The notes beneath the pieces are model-generated. The model saw nothing but the letters and a program-made list of their open reading frames with translations. It made no database searches and was not told where the DNA came from. A stretch of DNA of 64,000 nucleotides from Sulfuritalea sp. (lineage in GTDB: Bacteria; Pseudomonadota; Gammaproteobacteria; Burkholderiales; Rhodocyclaceae). Positions 1-10,999 of this stretch are shown here, in pieces. Positions within the stretch are counted from its first letter, which is position 1, and each line of letters begins with the position of its first letter. A program made the position numbers and the translations under genes. The DNA lies in NCBI GenBank assembly GCA_020853215.1, contig JADYZH010000075.1:34078-98077 (forward strand), written 5' to 3'.

Positions 1-930
1 ATATCCGGGCAGCCTGGAGTAGCACTCGCGCCCCTCGCCGGCAAAGTACCACTGGCCGAGGCGGCATTGGGTGTGATCGGAGATGTCCCCGACGCTCTTG
101 TCGTTAAGACCGAAAAAAGCCTTGTATATCTCGAACTTGAACAACACATGGTCCATTTTTGCCACTTCGACGAAACTCCGCAGCGTGGAGGCGGCGATGG
201 CCTGCTCCATCAGTGTCGCCAGGCCAAGCAGCCGCTGCATGTTCTCCGTCGCCGATCCGCCTTCGACGCTGGCGCGCCTGGCTTCCGCCGCCAGAGCCGT
301 CATGCTCTCGGTGGCGCTGCCGGTGTCGGTGCCGATCTGGCCGACCAGCGAGGAAATCTCGGCCGTGGCATTGGCCGTCCGCTCGGCAAGTTTCCGCACT
401 TCGTCAGCCACCACGGCAAAGCCGCGCCCCTGCTCGCCGGCGCGGGCGGCTTCGATGGCGGCGTTGAGCGCCAGCAGGTTGGTCTGGTCGGCTATTTCCT
501 TGATCAGGTTCACGATGCCGACGATTTTCGTCGCCCGTTCGCCCAGCACGGCGACACTGCCGGTGGCCGCTGCGGAACGCTCCGACAACCGCGCGAGGTC
601 ACCCGAGATGCGATCGATAGCGCTGCGGCTGACTTCTGTGACGCCGAAGGTTTCGATGGCGTTGCCGCGCTCGGTATTCATGGTTTCCGCGAGCCGGGCG
701 AGACTCTGTTGCGAAAGGCCGATGGATGTGCCAAAGCTGTCCAGATGTTTCATCAGACGCTGATACGCATCGAGGCGGATTTCCAGCTCGCCTGCCCTGT
801 CGGCATGCGTGGCGACCAGCGACTCGAGCGAGGCAATGCGGGATTGTGCAGCTGCTTCGGCCTGCCGGCTCTGCTGTAGTTGCGACCTGACCTGCTCAAG
901 TTCATGGCGAATGGCGGAACCGAAAAACAT
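1..930 (-). CDS. Methyl-accepting chemotaxis protein with C-terminal CZB (zinc-binding) domain, truncated at window start
   Basis: Reverse-strand translation from ATG at 930 gives [20 protein letters not shown]...; MCP signalling hairpin [44 protein letters not shown]-like [16 protein letters not shown]. Absent from the ORF track because its stop is outside the window. Confidence 0.92.
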   Translation of the reverse strand, partial: MFFGSAIRHELEQVRSQLQQSRQAEAAAQSRIASLESLVATHADRAGELEIRLDAYQRLMKHLDSFGTSIGLSQQSLARLAETMNTERGNAIETFGVTEVSRSAIDRISGDLARLSERSAAATGSVAVLGERATKIVGIVNLIKEIADQTNLLALNAAIEAARAGEQGRGFAVVADEVRKLAERTANATAEISSLVGQIGTDTGSATESMTALAAEARRASVEGGSATENMQRLLGLATLMEQAIAASTLRSFVEVAKMDHVLFKFEIYKAFFGLNDKSVGDISDHTQCRLGQWYFAGEGRECYSRLPGY

Positions 931-1034
931 GAGATGCTCCTGCAGTGGTTGGCCTGGCTGGTGTGCCCGACAGGCATTGTCGGGAAATTCAATTATTCAA
1001 AGTCGACGCGTTCTTGACCCGCGCAGCGACATGG

Positions 1035-1096
1035 TCTCAAAGGGACAGGGGTTTGTTTATCCGTGAATTGCGCGACAAACTGCGGTATCTACGTAG
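1035..1096 (-). repeat. Copy 1 of the 62-nt dispersed upstream element
   Basis: Reverse complement: CTACGTAGATACCGCAGTTTGTCGCGCAATTCACGGATAAACAAA-N9-CTTTGAGA; core ends 122 bp upstream of the MCP start (930). Confidence 0.85.
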
Positions 1097-1327
1097 CTCA
1101 AAGCAATTCGAAATGGACTTGGGACGAGCGCCGCGCTATGCTTGCTTCCGCATCGGCAAAAAAATTGACCATGCCACTCATCGGTTCGTTTTGCGGCATT
1201 CTGAGATTTTGATGGCTGACTGGATTTACCTGATACATTCACTGACGACGACCTGCGGAGGTTCCGGGGAAATCGCCGAGGTGGAAGTCGCCGCCGCTGC
1301 CATGCACGGACCGCGGAAGGAAGTCTC

Positions 1328-4300
1328 ATGACCCATGTGCTGGTGGTCGACGACGTCGAATCGACCCGCTATATGCTGAAGGTCGTGCTCGAAGACCATG
1401 ACTACCGCGTGACACTGGCCGGCAACGGGCTGGAGGCGCTGGCGGCGGCGCACGACGACACACCGGACCTGATCCTCTCCGATGCCCTGATGCCGGCCAT
1501 GGACGGCTTTACGCTGTGCCGGACGTGGATGGGCGACAGTACGCTGAAATCCATACCCTTCGTTTTCTATTCCGGCACCTACACCACGCCGGAGGACCAC
1601 GAACTGGGCCGGGCATTGGGCGCCGCCCGCTACATCGTCAAGCCGCAGAAACCCGCTGCCTTGCTGGCCGAGCTGGGCGCGGTGCTGCGGGAGCGCACCG
1701 CCAGCGAAAAGCCGGCCGCGGCACTGGACGACGCCGGCTTCCATGTCCTCCATGAGTCGGCCCTGGAGCGCCAGCTCCAACGCAAGATCGCGCAACTTGA
1801 GGCCGCGAACCGCAGTCTGGGCGAAAGCGAGGAACGTTTTCGCGCCATCTTCGAGCAGGCGGCGGTGGGCATCGCCCAGGTGGACCCGCGTGGCGCCTGG
1901 CAGGGAGTGAACCAGCGGCTGTGCGACATCGTCGGCTACAGCCGTGACGAACTGCTGGCGAGCAACGTTCAGGCCATCACCCATCCCGACGACCTGAAGG
2001 CGGATATGGCCGCGGTGGGCGAACTGTTGTCTGGCGCAAGCCACAGCCTCAGCCGGGAAACGCGCTTTTTCCACAAGTCGGGCGAGACCATCTGGGTCAA
2101 TCTCTCGGTGCGACTGGCGCGCACTGCCACGGACGGCTCGCCGCGCTATTTCATCGCGGTGGTGGAGGACATCGACCAGCGCAAGCGCCTGGAGCAGCGC
2201 AGCCGCGAGCAACTCGAAGAACTGCAACGCCGGGAAGCCTATGACAAGGAACTGCTGGCGGCGGCGGAACGATCGCGCCGCGCGCTGCTGAAGGCGGTCG
2301 AAGACCAGGCGCTGGCGACGGCGGCGCTGCGGGCCAGCGAGCAGCGTTTCCGCAGGTTCGTCGAAAACGCCAGCGACATCATTTTCGAACTGGCGCCGGA
2401 CGGCGTCATCACCTATCTCTCGCCAAACTGGCCGAGCTTCCTCGGCCTGTCGGCCGCCGATGCCATCGGCAAGCCGATCGAGACCTACCTCCATCCCGAT
2501 GATGTGGCCATGTGCCGGCAACTTCTCGAAGATGCAGGCGTTACGGATAAATCTGTCAGAGTCGAATACCGGGTCGGTCCGCGCGAGGGCCCGGTACGCT
2601 GGCACGCGACCCGCGGCGTGGCGGTGCGCGACGCCGCTGGCCAGCTGGTCGGCTACCAGGGCATCGCGCGCGACGTCACCGAGCGCAGAACGGCCGAGGA
2701 TCAACTGCGCAAGCTCTCGCTGGCAGTTGAGCAAAGCCCGGGAAGCATCGTCATCACCGACACTGGCGCCACCATCGAGTATGTGAACGATGCCTTTGTT
2801 CGGATCACGGGCTACAGCCGCGAAGAAGTCATCGGGCAAAACCCGCGCATCCTGCAAGCGGGCAAGACGCCGCCGGAAACCTACGCCAGCCTGTGGCAGG
2901 CGCTGAGCCGCGGCCAGCCATGGCAGGGCGAGTTCCACAACAAGCGCAAGGACGGCGGGGAATACATCGAGTTCGCCATCATCACGCCTTTGCGCCAGCC
3001 CGACGGGCGCATCACGCATTTCGTCGCGGTGCAGGAAGACATCACCGAGCGCAAGCGCCTTGGCAGCGAGCTGGACCGGCACCGGCATCATCTCGAAGAC
3101 CTGGTGATCCAGCGTACGGCGGAACTCAGCGCGGCGCGCCAGCAGGCTGAAGAGGCCAGCCGAGCCAAGAGCAGCTTTCTGGCCAACATGAGCCACGAAA
3201 TTCGCACGCCGATGAACGCCATCATCGGTCTGACCCATCTGCTGCGCCGCGACGAACGCACCCCCCGGCAAGCCGACCGGCTGGAGAAAATCGGCACCGC
3301 CGCCAAGCACTTGCTGGCCATCATCAACAACATCCTCGACATCTCCAAGATCGAGGCCGGCAAACTCGAGCTGGAACAGACGAACTTTGCACTGAGCGCC
3401 GTCCTCGACCAGGTCCGCTCGCTGGTCTCCGATCAGGCCCACGCCAAGGGATTGGCGATCGAGGTCGATCCCGACGCCGTGCCCGCATGGCTGTGGGGCG
3501 ACCCGACGCGACTAAGGCAGGCGCTGTTCAACTTCACCAGCAATGCCATCAAGTTCACCGAGCGCGGCACCATCACCCTGCGCGCCGTCCGGCTGCATGC
3601 CGGCGGCGATCCCCCGCACGAAGCCCCTCACCCCGAAGAAAGTTCTCCGGGGGAATTGGGGGAAGAGATTCTGGTGCGTTTCGAAGTCGAGGACACGGGC
3701 ATCGGCATTACACCCCAGCAGATGTCGCACCTGTTCCGGCCCTTCGAGCAGGCCGATCTCTCGACCACCCGCAAATATGGCGGCACCGGTCTTGGACTCG
3801 TCATCTCCCGGCGGCTGGCCGAACTGATGGGCGGTGAAGTCGGTGTGGAGAGCACGCCGGGCAAAGGCAGCATCTTCTGGTTCACCGCCCACCTGCACCG
3901 TGGCACAAGCATCATGCCTGCCACTGCGCCCACAGAGGTAGAGGATGCCGAGGGCACACTGCGCCGGCACCACACCGGCACACGACTGCTCCTGGCCGAA
4001 GACAACGCCATCAACCGTGAAGTCGCCCTGGAACTCCTGTACGCGGCAAGCCTGGCCGTCGATACTGCCGTCGATGGCCTGGAAGCCGTGGACAAGGCGC
4101 GCAGCATCGACTACGCGCTGATCCTGATGGATGTACAGATGCCCCGCATGGACGGTCTGCAAGCGACCCGCGCCATCCGCTCGCTGCCCGGTCGGGCCAC
4201 CACGCCGATTCTGGCCATGACCGCCAACGCTTTCGACGAGGATCGCCGTGCCTGTCAGGCGGCAGGCATGAACGACTTTGTCGCCAAACCGGTGGATCCC

Positions 4301-4840
4301 GACGCCCTTTACACCGCACTGATCAAGTGGCTGCCAAAGCCTGATTTTCCCTCTCCATTGACGCAGGGCCCTGCCGTGGCTGTGGCTACCTCCCCCTTGA
4401 CGGAAGATGGCCTGGGAGGGGGTGCGCCCGCCGTCCCGCCAGCGCCGACTTTTGCGGCGCAAGACGACGCCTCATGGCGCCTTCGCCTGGCAGGTATTCC
4501 AGGGCTGGACATGGAGCGCGGGCTGGCGCTGGTGCGCGACAATCCGGCCAAGCTGGCACGCATGCTGGTCCTGTTCGCGGACACGCATGCGGCGGATGCC
4601 GCGCAACTCTCGGCAGGAATGGCGGCGCACGATTCCGCAAGCCTCAAAGCGCTGGCCCACTCCCTGAAGGGTTCTGCCGGCACGATCGGCCTGGCGCAGG
4701 GTGCCGGGACGGCCGCTGCCCTGCACGCGGCAATCCGCGCCGGCGCCGGGCCGGACGAGATCGACACGCACGGCGCTGCGCTCATCGACGAACTGACTTC
4801 GATCGTCGAGTGCATCAAAAACATGTTGACCGATCGGTAG
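1328..4840 (+). CDS. Hybrid sensor histidine kinase/response regulator (REC-PAS-PAS-PAS-HisKA-HATPase-REC-HPt)
   Basis: N-terminal REC ([15 protein letters not shown]), PAS repeats, His[21 protein letters not shown], ATPase [19 protein letters not shown], second [24 protein letters not shown], HPt-like [15 protein letters not shown]-like ggaagg upstream. Confidence 0.95.
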   Translation: MTHVLVVDDVESTRYMLKVVLEDHDYRVTLAGNGLEALAAAHDDTPDLILSDALMPAMDGFTLCRTWMGDSTLKSIPFVFYSGTYTTPEDHELGRALGAARYIVKPQKPAALLAELGAVLRERTASEKPAAALDDAGFHVLHESALERQLQRKIAQLEAANRSLGESEERFRAIFEQAAVGIAQVDPRGAWQGVNQRLCDIVGYSRDELLASNVQAITHPDDLKADMAAVGELLSGASHSLSRETRFFHKSGETIWVNLSVRLARTATDGSPRYFIAVVEDIDQRKRLEQRSREQLEELQRREAYDKELLAAAERSRRALLKAVEDQALATAALRASEQRFRRFVENASDIIFELAPDGVITYLSPNWPSFLGLSAADAIGKPIETYLHPDDVAMCRQLLEDAGVTDKSVRVEYRVGPREGPVRWHATRGVAVRDAAGQLVGYQGIARDVTERRTAEDQLRKLSLAVEQSPGSIVITDTGATIEYVNDAFVRITGYSREEVIGQNPRILQAGKTPPETYASLWQALSRGQPWQGEFHNKRKDGGEYIEFAIITPLRQPDGRITHFVAVQEDITERKRLGSELDRHRHHLEDLVIQRTAELSAARQQAEEASRAKSSFLANMSHEIRTPMNAIIGLTHLLRRDERTPRQADRLEKIGTAAKHLLAIINNILDISKIEAGKLELEQTNFALSAVLDQVRSLVSDQAHAKGLAIEVDPDAVPAWLWGDPTRLRQALFNFTSNAIKFTERGTITLRAVRLHAGGDPPHEAPHPEESSPGELGEEILVRFEVEDTGIGITPQQMSHLFRPFEQADLSTTRKYGGTGLGLVISRRLAELMGGEVGVESTPGKGSIFWFTAHLHRGTSIMPATAPTEVEDAEGTLRRHHTGTRLLLAEDNAINREVALELLYAASLAVDTAVDGLEAVDKARSIDYALILMDVQMPRMDGLQATRAIRSLPGRATTPILAMTANAFDEDRRACQAAGMNDFVAKPVDPDALYTALIKWLPKPDFPSPLTQGPAVAVATSPLTEDGLGGGAPAVPPAPTFAAQDDASWRLRLAGIPGLDMERGLALVRDNPAKLARMLVLFADTHAADAAQLSAGMAAHDSASLKALAHSLKGSAGTIGLAQGAGTAAALHAAIRAGAGPDEIDTHGAALIDELTSIVECIKNMLTDR

Positions 4841-4962
4841 GCCGCGGAATTGCCCACGGGTGTTTCGCGACGCCCTGTTCAGCGTGTCACCGGCGCCGAC
4901 TATTGCGGGAGGCCCGAAGCCCTCCATGTGACTTTGTTGCAGTGGTGGCGAGGTCGGCCGGA

Positions 4963-5973
4963 TCAGACAAAGGCGTCGTCGGCACCGCCACCGCCGAGCT
5001 GGATTTGACCCTCCTCAGCAAGGCGACGCGCGACCTTGAGAATTTCCTTTTGTTCGTTTTCCACTTCCGAAAGGCGCACCGGACCCTTGGAATCGAGATC
5101 TTCCCTGAGCATCTCGGCCGCCCGTTGCGACATGTTCTTGAAAATCTTCTCGCGCAACTCCGGCGAAGCGCCTTTCAAGGCGATGATAAGCGCATCCGAC
5201 TGCACCTCGCGCAACAGCAACTGAATGCCGCGATCATCAATGTCGAGCAGGTTCTCGAAGATGAACATCTCGTCGAGAATTTTTTGCGCCAGATCCGCAT
5301 CGTACTCGCGGACGTTGTCGATAATCGTCGTTTCGTTAGCCTGACCGACGTAGTTGAGAATTTCCGCGGCGTGTCGAATGCCGCCCATGGCGGTTTTCTT
5401 GACGTTGACCGCGGCACTGGCGAGTATGCGCGACAAGGCTTCGTTGAGTTCGCGCAATGCGGCCGGTTGCACGCCATCCAGCGTGGCGATGCGCAGCAGC
5501 ACATCGTTGCGCAAGCGATCCGTGAAGTGCTTCAGGATATCGCCGGCATGATCGTATTCCAGGTGCACAAGAATGGTGGCGATGATCTGCGGGTGCTCGT
5601 TGCGAATCAGATCGGCGACGCTGGCCGCCTCCATCCACTTCAGTCCCTCGATGCCGGCCGTGTCGTCGCCCGACATGATGCGGCTGATCAGGCCGGCAGC
5701 GCGATCATCGCCCAGCGCCTTGGTCAGCATGGCCTTGATGGTTTCGTTGTCAACGGCGACCGGGGCGCCCCTGGCGGTCTGCTCGGTAAATTCGTCGATC
5801 ACCGACTCGATTCGCTCGCGTGCCACCTGTTTCAGCCCGGCCATGGCGTGACCGAGTTTTTGTACTTCTTTCGGGCCCAGATTTTTCAGTACTTCGGCGG
5901 CCTCGTTTTGACCCAGGGAGAGCAGCAGAATGGCGCTTTTTTCGACGCCTTCACTTTCAGTGCCCACCACCAC
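4963..5973 (-). CDS. fliG: Flagellar motor switch protein FliG
   Basis: KSAILLLSLGQNEAAEVLKNLGPKEVQKLGHAM; C-terminal motor domain; overlaps the fliF end. Confidence 0.97.
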   Translation of the reverse strand: MVVGTESEGVEKSAILLLSLGQNEAAEVLKNLGPKEVQKLGHAMAGLKQVARERIESVIDEFTEQTARGAPVAVDNETIKAMLTKALGDDRAAGLISRIMSGDDTAGIEGLKWMEAASVADLIRNEHPQIIATILVHLEYDHAGDILKHFTDRLRNDVLLRIATLDGVQPAALRELNEALSRILASAAVNVKKTAMGGIRHAAEILNYVGQANETTIIDNVREYDADLAQKILDEMFIFENLLDIDDRGIQLLLREVQSDALIIALKGASPELREKIFKNMSQRAAEMLREDLDSKGPVRLSEVENEQKEILKVARRLAEEGQIQLGGGGADDAFV

Positions 5974-7594
5974 CCACCCATTCCTTGATCATGCCGGCAA
6001 CGGCTTTGGGGTCCTGTTTAGCCAGATCGCGTGCGGCGGCAAGCTTGCTCTCGTAGGTTTGGCGTGTCGCGGCCTCGCCCGCCACCGCTTCGATGCCTTG
6101 CGACGCGGGGACGGCGGCCGCTTCGATGAGTTTCTCCAGCAGCGGCTTGAGGACGCGAGTCCACAGCCAGAAGACGGCGATGGCGATGAACAGGTATTTC
6201 GCCAATTCCTTCAGGCTCGCAATGAGCTCCGCGTTGGCCCAGAAGGGCGCATCGGGAGCTATGTCCTTCACGGCTACGGCAAAGGGCGCATTGGCGATGC
6301 TCAATGTGTCACCCCGCTCCTTGTTGAAGCCCATGGCCTCGCGTGCCAGCTCGTTGATCTGCTTGAGGTCCGCCTCGGATAGTGGCAAAGGCGGGGCTTT
6401 CGCCGGATCCTTCTCCTTTGTCAGATCCTTCTTGTGATTGACTACCACGGCGACCGACAGGCGGCGAATACTGCCCGGGGAGCTCTTGGTATGACGGATG
6501 GTCTTGTCAATTTCGAAGTTCGTGGTGGCGCTCTTGCTGTAATTCTGGGCGGCATTGGTCGCGGCGGCAGGCGGCTGGGCCGCAGCGCCGGCCGCGGGCG
6601 GCTGGGTGATAGCTGCGGTGGCGGGCGGCGGTGGCTGGTTGCTGAGGGCCCCGGGAACTCCCGCCGCCGGGGAAGAACCGGTGGCGGCTTCGTTGATCTG
6701 CTGACTGCGGATGGCGGTCTCGGGATTCGGGTTGGGCTTGTAGGTTTCCGCAACCAGGTCGGTCTGTGAAAAATCGACGTCTGCCGCGACCTGCGCTCGA
6801 ACATTGCCCAGTCCGACGATCGGCGCAAGTATGGCCTCGATGCGCCTTACGTAGCCGGACTCTATTTCGCGCAGGAACTTGACTTGCGCCGGATCCAAAC
6901 CGGCATCGCGTGACGGGTCCGCATGCTGCGAAACCAGGGTACCCTCCTGATCGACCACGCTGACATTCATCGGCTTGAGCTGCGGTACGCTGGAGGCAAC
7001 CAGATTGACGATGCCGACGACCTGCGCCGGCTCCAATGTGCGGCCCGGATAGAGACTTACCAGGACCGAGGCCGAAGGTTTCTGGTCGTCGCGCAGGAAG
7101 GCGGTCTGTTTTGGGATGGCCAGATGCACGCGCGCACCCTTGACCGCGGCCAGCGACTGGATCGAGCGGGCCAGTTCGCCTTCCAGGCCGCGCTGAAAAT
7201 TCACTTGCTCGGCGAACTGGCTGATGCCCATTTTTTGATTTTCGAGCAACTCGAAGCCCACCAACCCGCCTTTGGGCATGCCCTGCGCGGCAAGGCGCAA
7301 CCTGGTGTCATGCACTACGGCCTGCGGTACAAGGATGGTGTGTCCTCCTTCGCTGAAGCGGTAGGGGATATTTTGCTGCTGTAGCGCGGCGACGATCTGA
7401 CCGCCATCTTTTTCGTCCTGGATCGAGAACAACACCGCGTAAGCGGGCTCCCTGGCCCAAAGCAGACCGCCGATCAAGATTGCCAGCAACAGGGCAATGC
7501 CGGCGATGCTGATCAACTTCTGGCCGGCGCCAAGGCGGAAAAAACCCTCCATCGAGCTCGGAAAAGGTGTTCTGGCCGTCGCGGTTTCTGCCAT
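5957..7594 (-). CDS. fliF: Flagellar M-ring protein FliF
   Basis: Two TM regions, YscJ/FliF-like domain (PYRFSEGGHTILVPQAVVHDTRLRLAAQGMPKGGLVGFELL), C-terminal FliG-binding tail. Confidence 0.97.
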   Translation of the reverse strand: MAETATARTPFPSSMEGFFRLGAGQKLISIAGIALLLAILIGGLLWAREPAYAVLFSIQDEKDGGQIVAALQQQNIPYRFSEGGHTILVPQAVVHDTRLRLAAQGMPKGGLVGFELLENQKMGISQFAEQVNFQRGLEGELARSIQSLAAVKGARVHLAIPKQTAFLRDDQKPSASVLVSLYPGRTLEPAQVVGIVNLVASSVPQLKPMNVSVVDQEGTLVSQHADPSRDAGLDPAQVKFLREIESGYVRRIEAILAPIVGLGNVRAQVAADVDFSQTDLVAETYKPNPNPETAIRSQQINEAATGSSPAAGVPGALSNQPPPPATAAITQPPAAGAAAQPPAAATNAAQNYSKSATTNFEIDKTIRHTKSSPGSIRRLSVAVVVNHKKDLTKEKDPAKAPPLPLSEADLKQINELAREAMGFNKERGDTLSIANAPFAVAVKDIAPDAPFWANAELIASLKELAKYLFIAIAVFWLWTRVLKPLLEKLIEAAAVPASQGIEAVAGEAATRQTYESKLAAARDLAKQDPKAVAGMIKEWVGGGGH

Positions 7595-7651
7595 TGTGTC
7601 TTGTGTCCAGTATTCAGGTCAGTCTACCTAGGAGGAAAGTATGGAGTCCCT

Positions 7652-7669
7652 TAGCAAAACTGGTTCCCG
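7652..7669 (-). promoter_or_regulatory. Predicted sigma54 (-24/-12) promoter for fliFG
   Basis: Minus strand GGGAACCAGTTTTGCTAA: GG-N10-GC spacing with TTGCT at -12; about 60 bp upstream of fliF. Confidence 0.55.
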
Positions 7670-7676
7670 CAAGAAG

Positions 7677-7692
7677 CGGCAATTTTTGCCGG
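7677..7692. promoter_or_regulatory. Palindrome CGGCAATTTTTGCCGG, candidate activator site between fliF and fleS
   Basis: GGCAA-N3-TTGCC dyad in the divergent intergenic region; the same dyad recurs at 34641 and 44513. Confidence 0.5.
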
Positions 7693-7749
7693 TATATCGG
7701 CCACCCACTTCCTTGTTTGCAGGCCTAGATTCTGCCATCATCGCAACAC

Positions 7750-8952
7750 ATGGTCCTTCCGTCTGTCACCCCCAAGCCGCCAACTGCTCCCGTGCCGGGT
7801 GCGCAGGTCGCGCCTGAAGAAGCGCTTCGCCTAGCTGAAGCCTTTCGAATTTTCAGTCAGGCGTCGGAGGAATTAAGCGGCGCCTACAGCAAATTGCAGA
7901 GCCATGTGGAGCAGCTTAGCGATGAGCTGGCGGCTGCCAATGGCGCCCTGCGCCAGCAGTATCAGGAGAAGGCCGCCTTGACCGAACGCCTGAGCCTGTT
8001 GCTCGACGCATTGCCCGCCGGTGTGGTGGTGCTTGACGATGCCGGTAGCGTGGTGCAGTTCAATCCGGCCGCCAGCAATTTTCTGGGTGACGTAAAAGTC
8101 GGCGCTGACTGGGCGGCGATTTATGCCAAGACGCTGGTACCCGACGCTACGCCCGGCGAGTTTCTCGGCGGCGAGCGGCACTTGGCGGTCGACGTGACGC
8201 CGCTTGATTCCACCGGCGGCCGCATTGTCCTGCTGCATGACATTACGGAGGCACAACTGCTGAAAACCCAGGCCGAACGCAATCAGCGTCTGGCAGCGAT
8301 GGGCGAAATGGCGGCCCAACTCGCGCATCAACTGCGCACACCGCTGGCCGCTGCGCTGCTCTATGCCGGCAACCTGCAAAATGCCGAACTGGCCGCGGAC
8401 AATCGTGCCGCCATCGCGGAAAAGACCGTGGCCCGCCTCAAGCACATCGAACATCTGATTCAGGACATGCTGTTGTTTGCACGCGGCGAAGCGCTCGGCC
8501 GCGAACGTTTTACCGTGACCGATCTGTTCGTCGAACTGACGCAGAATTTCGAGCCACTGGCCCAAAACAACGGCGTGCGGTTTATCGTGACCGACAAGAG
8601 TGCGGGAACGTGGCTCACTGGCAAGCGCAAATCGCTGGTCAGCGCGCTGACCAGTCTGCTGGAAAACGCGCTGCAGTCCGTCGAGGGGCAGGAAGACCGG
8701 TGCATCGAGATTTCCGCCCGACGCGAAGAGAGTACCTTGTTGCTTGCGGTAAAGGATAACGGTCGCGGCATGGACAATGCCACTGCCGCCCGTTTGTTCG
8801 AGCCTTTTTACACCACGCGCAGCGATGGTACAGGCCTCGGCCTCGCGATCGCGCGCGGTGTGGCGCGCGCCCATGGTGGCGGCATCGAAGTCATCTCCAA
8901 CCCCAGTGCCGGTGCCGAATTCATCCTCAGTCTGCCATGCCCGAAAAACTGA
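7750..8952 (+). CDS. fleS: Flagellar sensor histidine kinase, FleS/FlrB-like
   Basis: PAS, HisKA (MGEMAAQLAHQLRTPLAAALLYAGNL) and HATPase motifs; overlaps the fleR-like gene downstream, next to fliE. Confidence 0.88.
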   Translation: MVLPSVTPKPPTAPVPGAQVAPEEALRLAEAFRIFSQASEELSGAYSKLQSHVEQLSDELAAANGALRQQYQEKAALTERLSLLLDALPAGVVVLDDAGSVVQFNPAASNFLGDVKVGADWAAIYAKTLVPDATPGEFLGGERHLAVDVTPLDSTGGRIVLLHDITEAQLLKTQAERNQRLAAMGEMAAQLAHQLRTPLAAALLYAGNLQNAELAADNRAAIAEKTVARLKHIEHLIQDMLLFARGEALGRERFTVTDLFVELTQNFEPLAQNNGVRFIVTDKSAGTWLTGKRKSLVSALTSLLENALQSVEGQEDRCIEISARREESTLLLAVKDNGRGMDNATAARLFEPFYTTRSDGTGLGLAIARGVARAHGGGIEVISNPSAGAEFILSLPCPKN

Positions 8953-10352
8953 ATATCCTGGTCGTCGAGGACGACGATGCACTGCGCGATGCACTACAAG
9001 TCACGCTGCAGGCTGCCGGCCATGACGTCGGCAGTGTTGATGGCGGCCCTGCGGCACTGGAAGCCCTGCGACGCAAGGCATTCAACATGGTCGTCTCAGA
9101 CCTGCGCATGAGTCCGATGGATGGACTCACCCTGCTCGGTGAAATCCGCGTCCGGCATCCCGGCTTACCGGTCTTGCTGATGACGGCCTTCGGTGATGTC
9201 GACAAGGCGGTGGCTGCGATGCGCGGCGGGGCCTGCGATTTTATGCTGAAACCTTTCGAGCCGAAGGCGCTGATTGACCAGATTGCCCGCTATGCAACGC
9301 CTCCGGCACCAGCCGCCGGCGTCATCGCCGTCGATGCCCGGACGCGAGACACCCTGCTGCTTGCCGCACGTGTGGCGCGAACCGATGCGACGGTGCTGCT
9401 GACAGGCGAGTCCGGTGTCGGGAAGGAAGTATTCGCGCGCTATATCCACGATCAGTCGGCACGCGCGACGGGCATTTTCGTGGCCATCAATTGCGCTGCG
9501 ATTCCAGACACCTTGCTTGAAGCCACGCTTTTCGGTTACGAGAAGGGCGCGTTCACCGGCGCGCTGACCGCCCAGGCAGGCAAGTTCGAACAGGCCAACG
9601 GCGGCACCTTGCTGCTCGACGAAATATCCGAAATGCCACTGGGTCTGCAGGCCAAGCTGTTGCGGGTGCTACAGGAGCGCGAGGTGGAACGCGTCGGCGG
9701 CAAGAAACCGGTACCGCTCGATATCCGCATCCTGGCTACCTCCAACCGCGACATGGCTGGTGAAGTGCGTAAGGGACGGTTTCGTGAGGATTTGTTCTAC
9801 CGGCTTAACGTGTTTCCGCTTGAGATTCCGCCACTGCGCGAGCGTCCGGGCGATATCGTGCCGCTGGCACGAAAAATTCTGGCACAAATGGCCGCAGCGG
9901 CACGGCGTGTGGCAGGATTTGCCGCTGCGGCCGAAGCACGGCTTCTGGCGCATTCTTGGCCGGGCAACGTACGCGAACTGGAAAACGTCGTCCAGCGCGC
10001 ACTGATTCTCGAACCGGGTGAGGTGATCGAGGCCGAGGGTTTGCGCCTGGACTTCAAACCGGCCGTGCCATCGGCGGCGACATCCATGGCAGCGAATGCG
10101 CCGCCCGGCACCGCCCAACCCTTGTCACCAGGGTGCGTCCCCGCCGCAACCGACGTTGAAACCCCCGTCACAGCAGGCGTTCCCGCCGACATGAAAACGC
10201 TCGAGCGCCTGCATATCCAGGAAACCCTGGCCAGTGTTGGGGGATCGCGCAAGAAGGCCGTGGCAATCCTCGGTATCTCGGAACGCACACTGCGGTACAA
10301 GCTGAACCAGTATCGCGAAGAAGGATTGCTCAATGAACGTGAAAATGATTGA
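8937..10352 (+). CDS. fleR: Sigma54-dependent flagellar response regulator, FleR/FlrC-like
   Basis: REC (VVSDLRMSPMDGLTLL), AAA+ (GESGVGKEVFARYIHDQS, GAFTGA) and Fis-type HTH (RKKAVAILGISERTLRYKLNQYREEG). Confidence 0.93.
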   Translation: MPEKLNILVVEDDDALRDALQVTLQAAGHDVGSVDGGPAALEALRRKAFNMVVSDLRMSPMDGLTLLGEIRVRHPGLPVLLMTAFGDVDKAVAAMRGGACDFMLKPFEPKALIDQIARYATPPAPAAGVIAVDARTRDTLLLAARVARTDATVLLTGESGVGKEVFARYIHDQSARATGIFVAINCAAIPDTLLEATLFGYEKGAFTGALTAQAGKFEQANGGTLLLDEISEMPLGLQAKLLRVLQEREVERVGGKKPVPLDIRILATSNRDMAGEVRKGRFREDLFYRLNVFPLEIPPLRERPGDIVPLARKILAQMAAAARRVAGFAAAAEARLLAHSWPGNVRELENVVQRALILEPGEVIEAEGLRLDFKPAVPSAATSMAANAPPGTAQPLSPGCVPAATDVETPVTAGVPADMKTLERLHIQETLASVGGSRKKAVAILGISERTLRYKLNQYREEGLLNEREND

Positions 10353-10367
10353 GTTGGCGCAAGCATA

Positions 10368-10382
10368 TGGCACGACAATTGC
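10368..10382 (+). promoter_or_regulatory. Sigma54 promoter for fliE
   Basis: TGGCACG-ACAA-TTGC matches the TGGCACG-N4-TTGC consensus; 34 bp upstream of fliE. Confidence 0.85.
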
Positions 10383-10415
10383 TTTTAGTGATTAGAATTC
10401 TCTGAGGAGCCCGTC

Positions 10416-10742
10416 ATGGCTATCGAAACCCGTCAAATTGACCAGCTGCTTTCCGAACTGCGCTCCGCTTCCTCGCTTGCGAGTGGAAAACCCGCCGGAA
10501 ATTCGGCGCCAACGGACGGGCCCGATTTTGCCGATTTACTGAAGAGCACGATTGACCAGGTCAGCGCTGCCCAACTGGACGCGAAACAAATGGCCGCGGA
10601 TTTTTCCAGCGGCCAGAGCGAGGTAAATTTGCAGGACGTGATGATCAATCTGCAAAAGGCCAATCTGTCCTTCCAGCAAATGGTCCAGGTGCGCAACCGG
10701 CTGGTGTCGGCCTATCACGACATCATGAACATGCAGGTCTGA
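10416..10742 (+). CDS. fliE: Flagellar hook-basal body complex protein FliE
   Basis: DFADLLKSTIDQVSAAQLDAKQMAADFSSGQSEVNLQDVMINLQKANLSFQQMVQVRNRLVSAYHDIMNMQV. Confidence 0.97.
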   Translation: MAIETRQIDQLLSELRSASSLASGKPAGNSAPTDGPDFADLLKSTIDQVSAAQLDAKQMAADFSSGQSEVNLQDVMINLQKANLSFQQMVQVRNRLVSAYHDIMNMQV

Positions 10743-10999
10743 TTCCGCCTCACAACCAAGCCGTTGCGGACGATAATACTGGTCGGATTCACTGGTGCAG
10801 CCGGCCGGCCCAGCGACTCCTGTGATGCGCCTCCGGCGTCCCCACCGCGGTACTCGCCGCGTTCTGTACGGCCCGACTAAAGAATTTCGGTTCGCTGCCG
10901 TAGTTGGAATAGCTCCAAAGCGAAGTTTCAGTGGAGATGGGCGGCCGCTCTGTCGACGTCAAACGTTGTGGCCGCGACCAAAATCGGAAAGCGAGAATC

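Noticed and set aside
1035-1096. Short ORFs crossing the 62-nt element (peptides such as FIRELRDKLRYLRS or YVDTAVCRAIHG repeated in the ORF track)
   Set aside because: Repeated peptides come from translating the DNA repeat; frames and starts are not conserved, so a coding function is unlikely.
1226-3442. 738-aa minus-strand ORF opposite the hybrid kinase
   Set aside because: Shadow ORF: opposite a gene with clear REC/PAS/HisKA motifs; its translation is low-complexity with no domain.
4474-5988. 504-aa plus-strand ORF spanning the kinase 3' end and opposite fliG
   Set aside because: Runs out of frame through one gene and antisense through another; not credible as coding.
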